Origin: Siphonodentalium dalli
Lineage: Eukaryota > Mollusca > Scaphopoda > Gadilida > Siphonodentaliidae
Direction: 5' to 3'
Assembly (NCBI GenBank): GCA_032622095.1
Contig: CP136068.1
Location: 114,496,509 to 114,560,508 of the forward strand
Length of the DNA stretch: 64,000 nucleotides
Position 1 is the stretch's first letter, and every line of letters begins with the position of its first letter. A program made the position numbers and the translations under genes. This document shows, in pieces, positions 1-10,507 of this stretch. The notes beneath the pieces are model-generated. The model was not told the DNA's origin, ran no database searches, and saw nothing but the letters and a program-made list of their open reading frames with translations.

Positions 1-830
1 ATAGAGTTTATTTGATATCAAATTTCATAATAATAACAATGTGAAAACAGGACCCTGCAAAAGTACAACTTATCAAGGCACGGCCCTTTATGGTAATATG
101 TTCAGATAACATTTTATCAATGTATATCATGAGGTACAGTGCTTATGTACAAGAGAGGTGCAGTTGAAATGAATACAGGGACTGGATGGGGGATGTTATG
201 TTAATTGTGAATGATTTTCAAGATATAATGTATTGTATATGTACATTATGACACACAAGAGTGAAAGAGATGTCCAATAAGGTATCCCGATTGGTGCAAA
301 AAAGCTGCCTAATCTTATTATTAAACAAGTCTCTTTGTTCTCGATATTACTTTGAAATATTAAAAAAGGAGAAATGTCAGTGAACAAAGATGACAAAAGA
401 AATCATCACTTTACATGCGCAGAATGTTCCTGTAGGGGGGGGGGGGTCTTTTTTTCACCTGACCACCCACCCTCTGTGTAATTTTTTTTCAATTATGAGA
501 AAATAAACCAGAATAATATGCAACAAAATTATATAAGTCCAAAACAGTGGACAGTTAGTAGCATGATCCAAACAAGGCTTTTATTAAGTCTTTTCCTTGG
601 AATAAGAAAGTTACTGGAATAAATACCATATATGGTAAATTTAGCAGATGGGGATAACATGTGAGATACGAAAAAATACCAGCTATGTCTGAGTGGGTAA
701 CCGGTCACTGACACAGCATGCACGGTTAATCATAATTAATAGTCACTGTTTTAGTGCCAAAATGTGTGTGGTAGTCCTTTTTAGAGACCTTTCTAGTTTT
801 GTTACTTTGTTATGGAAATTTATCAAGATA
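1..830. other. No gene seen; poly-G tract
   Basis: No ORF here resembles a known protein. A run of 12 G lies at 435-446, followed by a T run and a C-rich stretch, resembling the poly-G repeat family seen at 22.6, 24.7, 26.7 and 28.0 kb. Confidence 0.5.
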
Positions 831-837
831 GTATGTC

Positions 838-955
838 TATACACCAGGTAGGTGATATTTCTCTATATCAGATAGGAGATTTTGTTTTACACCAGATAGG
901 TGATATTGTTTACACCAGATAGGTGATTGTATTATATCAGTTAGGTTAAATTATT
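838..955. repeat. Degenerate tandem repeat, about 25-30 bp unit
   Basis: The motif 'accagataggtgatatt' and close variants recur four to five times in a row (841, 864, 891, 915, 935), with T-rich spacers. It is non-coding. Confidence 0.6.
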
Positions 956-1264
956 ATATGCTATGTGCCACCCAGACTCATTAGATATTACTAAAAAATG
1001 TTTATCGCACGTATAGCAATGCACTAGAGCACCCAGAAGCACAAATGGGAAATCAAAGAAAGTTAATGTTACAATTGATTCCAATTGAATCATGAGATTG
1101 TGAATTATTACCATTTTCTATCTCTTTTGTCACATATGAGATAATTGTGTTATCCACTCACAAGTCTAGGTATGTTACATGTTTTTTTCTTTATACATCA
1201 GTGTATACATCAGTGTTTAATGTTCACGTTTGACCAGATTTTGCATTAAATTTATTTCTTTAAA

Positions 1265-1312
1265 GTTATCCTTATTTGGTGTAAACAATATTTATTTTTA
1301 AAAATCAAACAT
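1265..1312 (-). mobile_element. LINE 3'-tail fragment
   Basis: On the minus strand this reads as a 3' end finishing in 'aaataaatattgtttacacc'. The same terminus is at 4711-4741 on the plus strand, and a diverged form is at 8395-8415 on the minus strand. A shared 3' end with different 5' limits is typical of truncated non-LTR retrotransposon copies. No coding part is attached. Confidence 0.45.
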
Positions 1313-1864
1313 AAAACATAGACATACTGCATGGGCAATTCAGCTGCATTAAGAATACTTTCCCTTGTCCTAAAGAGGCACAACAAACATCCATGGCCCG
1401 CCCTGGCATGTTTAGTGTTGCTGCAGTTCCTTATTATTAGCTCAACTTTACTTTGTAAAGTTTGAGCTATTGCCATGGCTTTGTCGTCCGTGTGTGCGTA
1501 AGGCATCAACAATACAGGCTGCAGGTCGTACCTTTGGTCGGATCATTATGAAATTTGTCATAGCTGTTGACATCAACATTTAGACCAGAATGATTTTATT
1601 TTACTCTTTGTATGACTAAATCCTTTAGCACGGGCTACATGTCGTACCTTAATTTAGTCTGATCATCGTAAAATTTGTCATGAATGTTAATAATGACATG
1701 TAATTGGGAACGAGTCATTTTGGGGTCATTCGGCCAAAAAACATGGCCGCCAGCAGCCATCTTGGATTTTACTCTTTGTATGACTACATCCTTTAGCACG
1801 GGCTACAGGTCGTATTAGACATTCAACTTTCCACATTCCTAATCGCTCCATTGACTGTAATACA

Positions 1865-2008
1865 TTAAATTATTCCCTTTCCAAGTTGAGCTACAGTGTC
1901 ATTGACTTTCATTAATTTCTTAGTGTTACAAAGCAGTACAAACTAGTAAAAATCCAATGAAAGTGTCAATGACACTGTAGCTCAACTTAGGTAAGGGAAT
2001 AATTTAAT
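1865..2008. repeat. Nested hairpin inside the TIR element
   Basis: Arms of about 45 bp (1869-1914 and 1956-2007) are inverted copies centred on 'gagctacagtgtcattga'. The loop is about 40 bp. It sits at the centre of the larger palindrome, either as a nested MITE or as the element's own axis. Confidence 0.7.
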
Positions 2009-2029
2009 GGTTGACAGTAAATGGAGGAA

Positions 2030-2895
2030 TAGGAAAGGTGCTAATTGAAATGTCTAAGCTACATGTAGCTGTGCCAAAGGATTTTGTCATGCAAAGAGTA
2101 AAATCCAAGATGGCTGCTGGTGGCCATGTTTTTTGGCTGAATGACCTCAAAATGACTCGTTCCCATCTACATGTCATTGTTAACATCCATGACAAATTTC
2201 ATGAAGCTCCGACTCAAGCTACGACCTGCAGCCCGCGCCAAAGGATTTAGTCATGTAAAGAGTAAAATCCAAGATGGCTGCTGGCGGCCATGTTTTTTTG
2301 GCCGAACGACCCCAAAATGACTCGTTCCCATCTACATTTCAATATTAACATCCATGACAAATTTCATGATTATCAGTCGAATAGTACGACCTGTAGCCCG
2401 CACCAATGGATTTAATTTTGAAATCCAAGATGGCCTCCAGCGGCCATGTTTTTTGGCTGAATAACCTCAAAAGGACTCGTCCCGTCTACATGTCATTGTT
2501 AACATCCAAGACAAATTTCATGAAGATCCGACCAAAGCTACGACCTGTAGCCCGCGCCAAAGGATTTAGTCATGTAAAGAGTAAAATCCAAGATGGCTGC
2601 TGGTGGCCATGGTTTTTGGCCGAATGACCCCAAAATCACTCGTTCCCATCTACATGTCAATATTAACATCCATGACAAGTTTCATGAACCTCCGACTCAA
2701 GCTACGACCTGCAGCCCGCGCCAAAGGATTTAGTCATGCGAAGAGTAAAATCCAAAATGGCTGTTGGCGGCAATGTTGTTTGACAGAATGACCCCAAAAT
2801 GACTCGTTCCCATCTACATGTCAATGTCAACATTCATGACAAATTTCATAAAGATCAGACCAAAGGTACGACCTGTAGCCCGCGCCAAAGGAAAT
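2030..2895 (+). repeat. Five tandem copies of a ~160-bp repeat
   Basis: The core 'aagatggctgctgg' recurs at about 2107, 2271, 2427, 2590 and 2754 (spacings 156-164 bp). Each copy also has 'aatgactcgttcccatctac' and 'gacctgtagcccgcgcc'. One inverted relative lies in the left arm near 1735-1800. The arrangement, tandem ~160-bp repeats between conserved ends, recalls bivalve 'pearl'-type elements, but I did not see their diagnostic ends. Confidence 0.8.
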
Positions 2896-3134
2896 TGTTG
2901 ACGGACACAGACACACGGACGACAACCCATGGCAATAGCTCAAACTTACAAAGTAAGTTGAGCTAATAAAAGGTGTCATGGAAAAAATTGCTTTGGGCTT
3001 ATTTTGACACCGACCACCCCTAGTATATGTGTCGGAACAATAATTTTCTCCCCACCCCCTGGTTCCAGAAGAGGGAAGAGGGAAAGAGTGCAGGAAGGAA
3101 GACAGTTTGTCAAGTTAGCTGGTATTGTATACCA

Positions 3135-3905
3135 TACATTAGCCAAAATGAAAGAGGGGAGTGAAGCGAAGTACCATATATAGAGGATCTACAACGAGTC
3201 CCCAGCTTATAGCGGAATTTACAAAACGAGTCCAGTAAATTAGGTCTGGACCGAGCCTTTGGCGAGGTTCAGACATAATTTACTGGACGAGTTTTGTAAA
3301 TTCCGCTATAAACTGGGGACGAGTTGTAGATTCTATTTATTACATGATCCAAAACCTCGACGAAACATACTGAAATCAACAAATAGGACGCGAAAATAAG
3401 ATCGGCTTCTATAAGGCATGCGATGAAGTTTCACTGAACTATGCGTTATTTGTCCGCGTAAAGAAATAGTCCAGATAAATAATGACTCTTTGGCGTATTA
3501 AATAGCGTATATTTAACTTTTCAAACTCTTCATTCATTATAGTTTGTTGGAAAAATATTGGAAGCCATAGTATTTTAAGACGTAGCGTACGGAATGTAAA
3601 CATACGACAAACCGGAAGTCAAATGTCACCTGGCACTATTTCCTGTTATTAAACGAACGTTTAATATCACAATTTATAGAATGGGTTTATTGAATGGAAT
3701 AAGAGCAGAATCATGTAATAAATATTTTTATTACATGATTATTCCTAGAAGTACAGTGTTATTGCTGTTCAATATTAATGAATCTGTATGGAACATACTT
3801 TCCATACGCATCTCGTTGACGTAACATGACGTACATAACGTTCGCCTCAACCATGAAACTGGTACTTTTTTTTTAGCCATGGCACTTCGCCCTCTATAAT
3901 TGAAT
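3135..3905. other. Repeat-rich tract with cruciform; no gene
   Basis: It begins with a block ('agccaaaatgaaagag...') shared with 8206-8255. It then holds the 3183-3336 hairpin and a perfect 30-bp palindrome at 3710-3739 centred on 'aaatatttt'. Near 3870-3900 an inverted, weakly matching copy of 'gcgaagtaccat' suggests this is one diverged TIR element, which is uncertain. Confidence 0.4.
3183..3336. repeat. Long hairpin (cruciform), ~72-bp arms
   Basis: The left arm (3183-3257) and right arm (3262-3336) are inverted copies at roughly 90% identity, e.g. 'atagcggaatttacaaaac' against its complement. The loop is only about 6 nt. It has no coding content. Confidence 0.8.
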
Positions 3906-4239
3906 AATTAGTTATGGTACATACACACTTCGTCCCTTATTAAATATTTATTAAATACATTAACTAAACAGCTCATTAATGGAATGTAAATAATTCTGAT
4001 AACCCGCCGTTTTCAAATCCCCTCCAATTGGGTCGTAGCGTGATCAAATTTGTTTTGAATTCAGATTCTTCATTGGCTTGTGACAATAAATGGGGATCAA
4101 TTTTAACATGATACAATCCTCTCTTATTTCTCTATGACATATCTTATCCTGCTGTTAATGGTAAGTTCACCTATCCCTTTCCAACCGCTACCTGCACTCC
4201 CTTTCTCTTTCCTATCCCTTCATCTAAACTTTATTATTC

Positions 4240-4760
4240 GGACCATACGGAATTAAACCGTCTGCTATACCCCAATGGTATCTATTGGAATAACATTTAT
4301 TTTCTGAGGTTAGGACTTAACAAAAGCCCCCAAGCTCGTTGCCCAATTCATTTTTGAACACTGAACAGATGTTTTTTGTGTTTTCTTGTATCGAATGCAT
4401 GTTGTGTCAAACCTCTCTCTCTCTCTCTCTTTCACACTCTCCCTCTGTCTCTCTCTCTCTCATTCTATTTCATTCCCTTTCTCACCCTTAACTTCCGTAT
4501 TACAATGTTATACCATATCTCAATCCTAAATAATATTCCAATCAATCAAAACTATATATCCCGTCTGCTTTTACCCCAAGTGATATTTTTTGTCACTTGA
4601 GGTAACATTTATTCCACGAGGAGAGGACTTTAAAAAAGCGTTTTGCTTGTTGTCCAATCCTCTTCATAAATCTATATATTTCTACATGTATATTGTGTCT
4701 ATGTTATATGTTTGATTTTTTGAAATAAATATTGTTTACACCAAAATTATATGTCATGTA
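4240..4760 (+). mobile_element. Two LINE 3'-UTR/tail fragments in tandem
   Basis: Two successive blocks (about 4240-4400 and 4555-4742) share the order 'ccgtctgct', 'aacatttatt', 'aggactt(t)aa', then 'gctygttg.ccaat'. The second ends in 'aaataaatattgtttacacc', the terminus shared with 1278-1306 and, in diverged form, 8395-8415. A partial third terminus lies at 4790-4815. These are 5'-truncated retrotransposon ends without reverse transcriptase sequence. Confidence 0.5.
4411..4462. repeat. (CT)n microsatellite
   Basis: An uninterrupted CT run at 4412-4430 is followed by an imperfect one to about 4461. A short ORF across it is rich in Leu and Ser because of the repeat. Confidence 0.9.
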
Positions 4761-4815
4761 CTTATTGTTTGTAATTCTGTTCTGTTAAGTTCAAATAAAA
4801 TATTGTTTAAACCAA

Positions 4816-5520
4816 ACTGGAACTATTTCAATAAAAGAATCATCACACATGACAAACACGCCCTGAATGAGCCTAAGTAAACCTAAATCCTGTATTTTTA
4901 ATGAACGGATTCTAGGACACAAGCGTGTAATAAACACAGAACGACACAGTGTGTAAATGGGTTTGTCGATATGGCACTCGTGCACTCGTGCTCTCGCGGA
5001 AGCATATAACTCGAGGCGCTTGTCGTTTTATCCTTCCGCGACATCACTCAAACAAGACAGTCAATGACTGTGGCGTCGCTGGAGACCACAACAGTCTGCA
5101 CTTTTCATAATCACTTTAAAAGAAGTAGATTTAAACAGGATATGTGGCTAGAGAGACTTCAAGTATGTAGATTGGTGAAAATCCACCTTGAAATTACCAA
5201 CTGTACACTACTGATCACCCCCCTCCTCCAGCTCAACAAGTCCCCTCCTGACCGGGCTCCAGACTCCCAAGTCTTAGGTTGGAATTTCACAACCGACACC
5301 TCAAACTTTCTCAATTGTTGGAAATTTCCAATCTCACAAGCGCCTTTTTCTAAAACCATTTAGACATGTTTGAAGCCAAATTATCCATGGACCCAAAACA
5401 CAATACATGTATGTCAGACTAATCAGTCAGGTGGTTCCAAGGTAGATGTTTTAATGAATTTGGTATTTCAATGATTTTATTAGACACAAAAGTGTTAACT
5501 CCCCATAGCCCGCCATTTAT
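4816..5520. other. No gene recognised
   Basis: There is one 99-codon open frame on the plus strand (5064-5363) with no domain, signal or compositional sign of coding, and a competing frame on the other strand. I see no repeat structure. Probably ordinary intergenic or intronic DNA. Confidence 0.4.
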
Positions 5521-5638
5521 TGACAGGTTGACCTCATTTTAACAAATCAGAATCTCAGTCACTAAAGGATCCTCCTGATTCCTCCATACTATATGTAAGC
5601 TAAATAGTCCAACCTCTGTTGAGAAGACGTTTTAAGAA
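5521..5638. repeat. Fragment of the 7.6-8.1 kb repeat family
   Basis: The order 'ttgacctcattt.aacaaatc', 'gatcctcc..' and 'gagaagacgtttta' matches the two related blocks at 7670-7780 and 7820-7870. This is an old dispersed copy abutting the 457-bp tandem array. Confidence 0.5.
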
Positions 5639-7150
5639 CCTAGAATAAGATTGAAGTTCCCCAGTTGAAGTTGGTGATGTTCACCCATTGGGCACCTCAA
5701 TTATGAATTTTATCTTCTGCAAATTAGGTGATATGGAAACTTCCTAGAAGGGAAATTTAACTAACAACAATGTAAATTTGCTACTATAGATACTTCCCAG
5801 AAGATGAGGCCTAAGCAGAAGGAGGTCTTCAGATGGTGAATTTGGTGATGCTAGCCCACTGTGTGGGATAGCATCACTAAAAGCATGTCTGTTCCTACAT
5901 TGTGCATGCCTGGTCTCAAGCAACACAATGTATTATACAATCAAGCCTTGAAATAGTGTAATAGTGTGTCTGTCATTTGCAGAATGAGGTCCTCAGAGGG
6001 TGAATTTAGTGACGCTATCCCGCACAGTGGGCTAGCATCACTAAATTCACACTCTGGGGACCTCAGTCTGCTAAGGCCCTCAACTGCTATGGGAGACCTA
6101 GGATAAGATTGAAGTTCCCAGTTGAAGTCAGTGGTGTTCACCCATTGGGCACCTCAATTATGAATTTTATCTTCTGCAAATTAGGGCATATGGAAACTTC
6201 CTAGAAGGGAAATTTAACTAACAACAATGTAAATTTGCTACTATAGATACTTCCCAGAAGATGAGGCCTAAGCAGAAGGAGGTCTTCAGATGGTGAATTT
6301 GGTGATGCTAGCCCACTGTGTGGGATAGCATCACTAAAAGCATGTCTGTTCCTACATTGTGCAAGCCTGGCCTCAAGCAACACAATGTATTATACAATCA
6401 AGCCTTGAAATAGTGTAATAGTGTGTCTGTCATTTGCAGAATGAGGTCCTCAGAGTGTGAATTTAGTGACGCTATCCCGCACAGTGGGCTAGCATCACTA
6501 AATTCACCCTCTGGGGACCTCATTCTGCTAAGGCCCTCAACTGCTATGGCAGACCTAGGATAAGATTGAAGTTCCCCAGTTGAAGTCGGGGCCTCGGTGG
6601 CTCAATCGGTTAGGGCTACAACTCCAAGCCGTTTCGCCTTCCAGCGCTGGCGATAAGGGTTCAAATCCACATGTTTCCATCGTGGACTTTGTAACTCGAA
6701 ATCGTTATCTGGGAAAGTTGACAGTTACTTGCCGATGGCCGGTGGTTTGCCGCACATGGTCGACGAGTTTATCAGCCATTGAAATCACTGTTAGATTAGC
6801 CATAAGTGTGCGGATTTCCTCCACCATTAAAACTGGCAATGTCGTGATATGGCCTTAGTGGCTAAAGCGACATAAAACCCCAATCAATCAATCAATAAAA
6901 CCCAGTTGAAGTCGGTGGTGTTCACCCTTTGGGCACCTCAATTATGAATTTATCTTCTGCAAATTAGGGGATATGGAAACTTCCTAGAAGGGAAATGTAA
7001 CTAACAACGTTGATAGAATAGATACTTCCCAGAAGATGAGGCCTAAGCAGAATGAGGTCTCAAGAGGGTGAATTTGGTGATGCTAGGCCGCTGTGCGGGA
7101 TAGTATCACTAAATTCACCCTCTGGGGACCTCATTCTGCAAATGACAGAC
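5639..7150 (+). repeat. Tandem array, 3 copies of a ~457-bp unit
   Basis: Units start at 5639, 6097 and 6554 with 'cctaggataagattgaagtt' or a close variant, giving spacings of 458 and 457 bp. Each holds two internal palindromes around 'gatgctagcccac' (one spans about 5985-6070), so single strands could fold extensively. The third unit is interrupted by a SINE and resumes at 6901. Units 1 and 2 are nearly identical; unit 3 is more diverged and lacks parts. Two identical-looking 60-codon minus-strand frames inside units 1 and 2 come from the repeat, not from genes. Confidence 0.8.
6590..6900 (+). mobile_element. tRNA-derived SINE with 15-bp TSD
   Basis: The head carries a pol III A box (6596-6615, 'ggtggctcaatcggttaggg') and a B box (6657-6670, 'gggttcaaatccac'). 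The body is about 220 bp, and the tail ends in (AATC)n then 'aataaaa'. The 15-bp direct repeat 'cccagttgaagtcgg' flanks it at 6575-6589 and 6901-6915. The host 457-bp repeat reads through cleanly once the insert is removed, so the boundaries are exact. A 92-codon open frame over it is incidental. Confidence 0.9.
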
Positions 7151-7640
7151 ATGCTATTATTTGTCCTGATTTGAACAATACATGATAGATTGGGAATTAA
7201 TGACTTCTAGCAGATCTGCAAGGAATGTTTATAAAAATGTCAAGATTTCATTTGACATGATTGTGTAGGCATACCCAGCACATACAGTTACAGCCAAAGT
7301 AAATGCTTCTTATTAATGATTCTGTCAAGAATTTGAGTAAATTTTATTTTTTGGACCAGGCCAGGGTGGCAGAAGCAGTGCACTTGAGTGAAGGGCCAGG
7401 GGGCACAACCTTCAGAAATGTAATGGCATTAGTTTTTCAATTTTCAAAAAATGTTAAACAATATATATATATATATATAATTGACCATGGAGTTAAATAC
7501 AATTTTTTTTTTTTTTTTAAATATTTTAATAAAAAAAACAATTCCAGTTTTTTTAAATATTCTTTTATTTTTTAATATATCATTTCTTTTCTATTCTTTT
7601 CTGTTTTGGTTAAAGAGTTTAATCTGATTTTTTTTTTTTT
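7151..7640. other. Low-complexity tract, no gene
   Basis: It contains an (AT)n run at about 7461-7479 and T- and A-rich runs at 7502-7530 and 7629-7642. I see no coding signal. Confidence 0.5.
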
Positions 7641-7649
7641 TAGTTATGT

Positions 7650-8160
7650 CCCTGGCCCCACCCACATTTGACCCAGTGACCTCATTTGAACAAATCTGAA
7701 CCCCAGTCAACCAACGATCCTTCATACCAAATATGAACCCATTTGGCCTGATGGTATTTGAGAAGATGTTTAAAAGAATTACTATGGAGGGAAAGAGTTG
7801 TGGCCCTGCTTTCTCAACTAATTGACCTGATGACCTCATTTGAACAAATCTGAATGTGAACATCCACACCAAATATTATTCCAGTTCCTTACCGATCTTA
7901 ATCATTATATGAAATTCAGATTATATGTAATCAGTGTATATAGAGAATACAAATCAAAGAAATCAAAATTACTCTGACTCAACCGAATCAGAGGTGCTGC
8001 GACAAATAAACGCAGGGATTTACGAAGACAAGACAAGATATGAACCCGTTCCGTCTTACAGTTTTGGCGGAGAAGATGATTCTTGACGGACGGACGGACG
8101 GACGGACAAGGAGTGATGACTATAGCTCCACCGGAGACTTCGTCTCAGGTGAGCTAAAAA
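7650..8160 (+). repeat. Dispersed mollusc-type repeat ending in 'gtgagctaaaa'
   Basis: Two internal repeats of 'gacctcatttgaacaaatct' (near 7678 and 7828) are followed by a (GGAC)n stretch (8087-8106) and a terminus 'tcgtctcaggtgagctaaaa'. From memory, this end is common in bivalve genomes as the edge of a dispersed repeat. No coding frame runs through it. Confidence 0.55.
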
Positions 8161-8205
8161 CCCATTTACACATTGTGTCGATCGTTCTGTGTACATGTAT
8201 TACGT

Positions 8206-8256
8206 ATACATTAGCCAAAATGAAAGAGAGGAGTGAAGCGAAGTACCATATATATT
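8206..8256 (+). repeat. Second copy of the 3.13-kb block
   Basis: About 50 bp ('acattagccaaaatgaaaga...') match 3135-3182 with very few changes. A shared, sharply bounded block suggests a small dispersed element. Confidence 0.6.
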
Positions 8257-8299
8257 TTTATTTACACAGCTTCGGTATTTATAACCATACTATTTACTA

Positions 8300-8550
8300 A
8301 CAAAGAGCTTCGTTGGTTAGCGCATCAAACTTGTATACGCTGTAAACACATTGATATAGGTTCGCAGGCTGTTGCTGGTCATTGAGTCTCCACTTAGTGT
8401 AAACATATTTATTCCAATCATAATAACATACCGGTATATACATTTGACAAAGTGTTGACAATAAAAATAGAATAGGATAAATGATTGATGGATTGGAAAC
8501 GGGATTAAACAACAAGCCCAAGAGCTTTTGTTAAGTTTTCTCCCTTTTAG
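8300..8550 (-). mobile_element. LINE 3'-tail fragment, minus strand
   Basis: Read on the minus strand it has 'acttaacaaaagc', 'gggcttgttg', and later 'ataaatatgtttacac'. This is the same block order as the plus-strand fragments at 4.3-4.74 kb. No reverse transcriptase is attached. Confidence 0.4.
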
Positions 8551-8559
8551 CAATGGCTT

Positions 8560-9790
8560 GGCGGCTTTGAGCGACATGCAATTGTCGGCTTGCTCGCTAT
8601 TTCAAAACCCGCGCAAAATTGTGACCCTTGAGAAAAGTCGCCCGTACTGTGTCAGCTTCGCATCACTCATTCATTAAAAGAGTACCAGTCAGCTTGTCAT
8701 GCTGATGAGCATCAGAGCATGTTCTGATCAAACTAGAGCAGTGCCTGCAATGGCTGCAGCCAGCCAGTTCATTGGTTGGTTTGTACAAATGACTGGGGTA
8801 ATATTATACCAAGCGTGTTAGAGCAAGTAATTGGTTAATAATATAAAACCTGGTTATTATTATTAATATTAAAGGAAAATTTGAAATCTAATCTAACGCG
8901 TCACTGCCAATTGCCCTTTATTGATCATGCAATTTATTAGTCCCCCTTTAAGTAGTCATCTGAGGTCAGAGGTGCCTTTCCCATGATATTCCCCTGGTCA
9001 TGTGAACATATATGTACCAATTTTCATACATATCTGAACTAAGCATACTAGTATATGGAATGCTCTGTATTGGTTATGACATGCGCCTTTAGAGTCGACT
9101 GAGCTGGTACAAAATTGCGGGTGACAAACTTATGCAGGAAAATATCATCATCTGACACTGATAATGATATAAAGAAAGCCGGCAAATGGTGGAATTTAGC
9201 TTTGGTACGGATGCCATTGAAACAATATTTGTCTTATAATTATTCTACACATTGTATCAGTAAAAATAGCGCCTTGATAACCTTTGGCATGTGTTGTATT
9301 TTAAGATCTGTCCCAGGACATGGTCAAATAAATTGTGGGCGCAATGATAGATAATTCTATACCAGTACCGCTGACATGCAAATGTTTTATGTTTTTGTAT
9401 GTAGCCATGTACGGGACTGCTGGTATATGCTTATTGACTTCAATATTGACTAGAAGAAATACTGAGAAAAAATAAGACCTTAATGGCCACTACAATTACA
9501 TGTATTAACGATTATTTGTCCAATTAAATTTCATATGTTCCGCCTCCAGTAAGAAACCGCGTCGTTGATTGGTCAGGGAGCTGTGCAACATATCCCATGT
9601 TTACGCCTCGAGCTGTCAACATAAGGGAAACCAAGACAAACGTTTCATCGTCTCTCGCTGGCCTGCTTTTTTCATGACATCATTTACGTTGAACAACGTT
9701 ATGGCGAGAGCGATAGGAGATTTTGACATTTTATGGTGATCATTCTTCGGACTAAATGTTAAATTTCTAAGAATGACCAGGACTGTGCGC
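8560..9790. other. No gene recognised
   Basis: No long open frame, strong repeat or splice-bounded coding segment is visible. Confidence 0.45.
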
Positions 9791-9802
9791 AGAACATATA
9801 CG

Positions 9803-9944
9803 TTATTGTGGTGGATTGACGGTAAACATGGTGTGACATTGACGGCTTGGAGCGTATGTTCAACCTCGTCGCTTTGCGACTCAGTTGAACCTAAACTCCA
9901 AGCCGTCAATGTCACACCATGTTACCGTCAATCCACCACAATAA
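9803..9944. repeat. Near-complete 142-bp hairpin (MITE-like)
   Basis: Arms of about 50 bp (9803-9852 and 9896-9944) are inverted copies with only a gap or two, starting 'ttattgtggtggattgacgg'. The centre folds further: 'gttcaac' pairs with 'gttgaac', and 'gtcgc' with 'gcgac'. ORFs called on both strands here are mirror images caused by the palindrome. Confidence 0.8.
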
Positions 9945-9959
9945 CTGAATTATAATAGT

Positions 9960-10500
9960 CATGTATGTAGCATATATGCTTCATTGAATTTGAATAAATG
10001 CATTTAAAAAAAATTAAGTCATTAAACACTGAAGATTTTCGAGAGAATCATTATGAGAATTGATTCGCTGATTCTCGTCTTATTTTAAGGCTTGCCATAA
10101 TTATAGCATGTTTCATTGAACAGAGACCTACATCACATGGCTTCTTCATTAATACCACTGTAACCTCGTTCCGGGACTACAATTTGTACAAATAAATTTT
10201 AATGAATATATTTTTCATTGATGAGATATGCCCTGAGAATATTACCTCCACCTGACGATGTAGCATGTTTCAATGATTTAATGACCTGAACAAATCACGT
10301 TTCTGAATAAATTCTGACAAACAAGGACAAGATGTAATTGGGAATTCATCTTGTGGCAAGGTCTCGCAGCACAATAATTTTTGCTGTTTACCTTAGCAGA
10401 AAGTAAAGTACACACTTCGGACAGTTTGTGTCACTGCCACTTTTTGGTGTGCCAATATGCAATAGTCATAGAGAGGGTGTTTGTATCATGTTGCTGGCAT
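9960..10500. other. No gene recognised
   Basis: An AT-rich spacer between the hairpin and the satellite. I see no coding, repeat or RNA feature. Confidence 0.45.
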
Positions 10501-10507
10501 GCACAGT

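Larger units (their letters stand above)
1434..2969. mobile_element. Foldback/TIR element, non-autonomous
   Basis: The ends are inverted copies of each other: about 45 bp at the left ('ttattagctcaacttt...' from 1434) match the reverse complement of the right end (2925-2969) almost perfectly, and the similarity continues inward through 'ccgtgtgt' to about 55 bp. Both arms carry the same internal repeat in opposite orientation ('atggccgccagcagccatc' on the left, 'agatggctgctgg' on the right), so the whole element is a loose palindrome. It has no transposase. The short translations inside come from the repeat and are not genes. Confidence 0.75.

Noticed and set aside
5064-5363. 99-codon plus-strand frame
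   Set aside because: No recognisable domain and an equally open frame on the opposite strand; likely chance.
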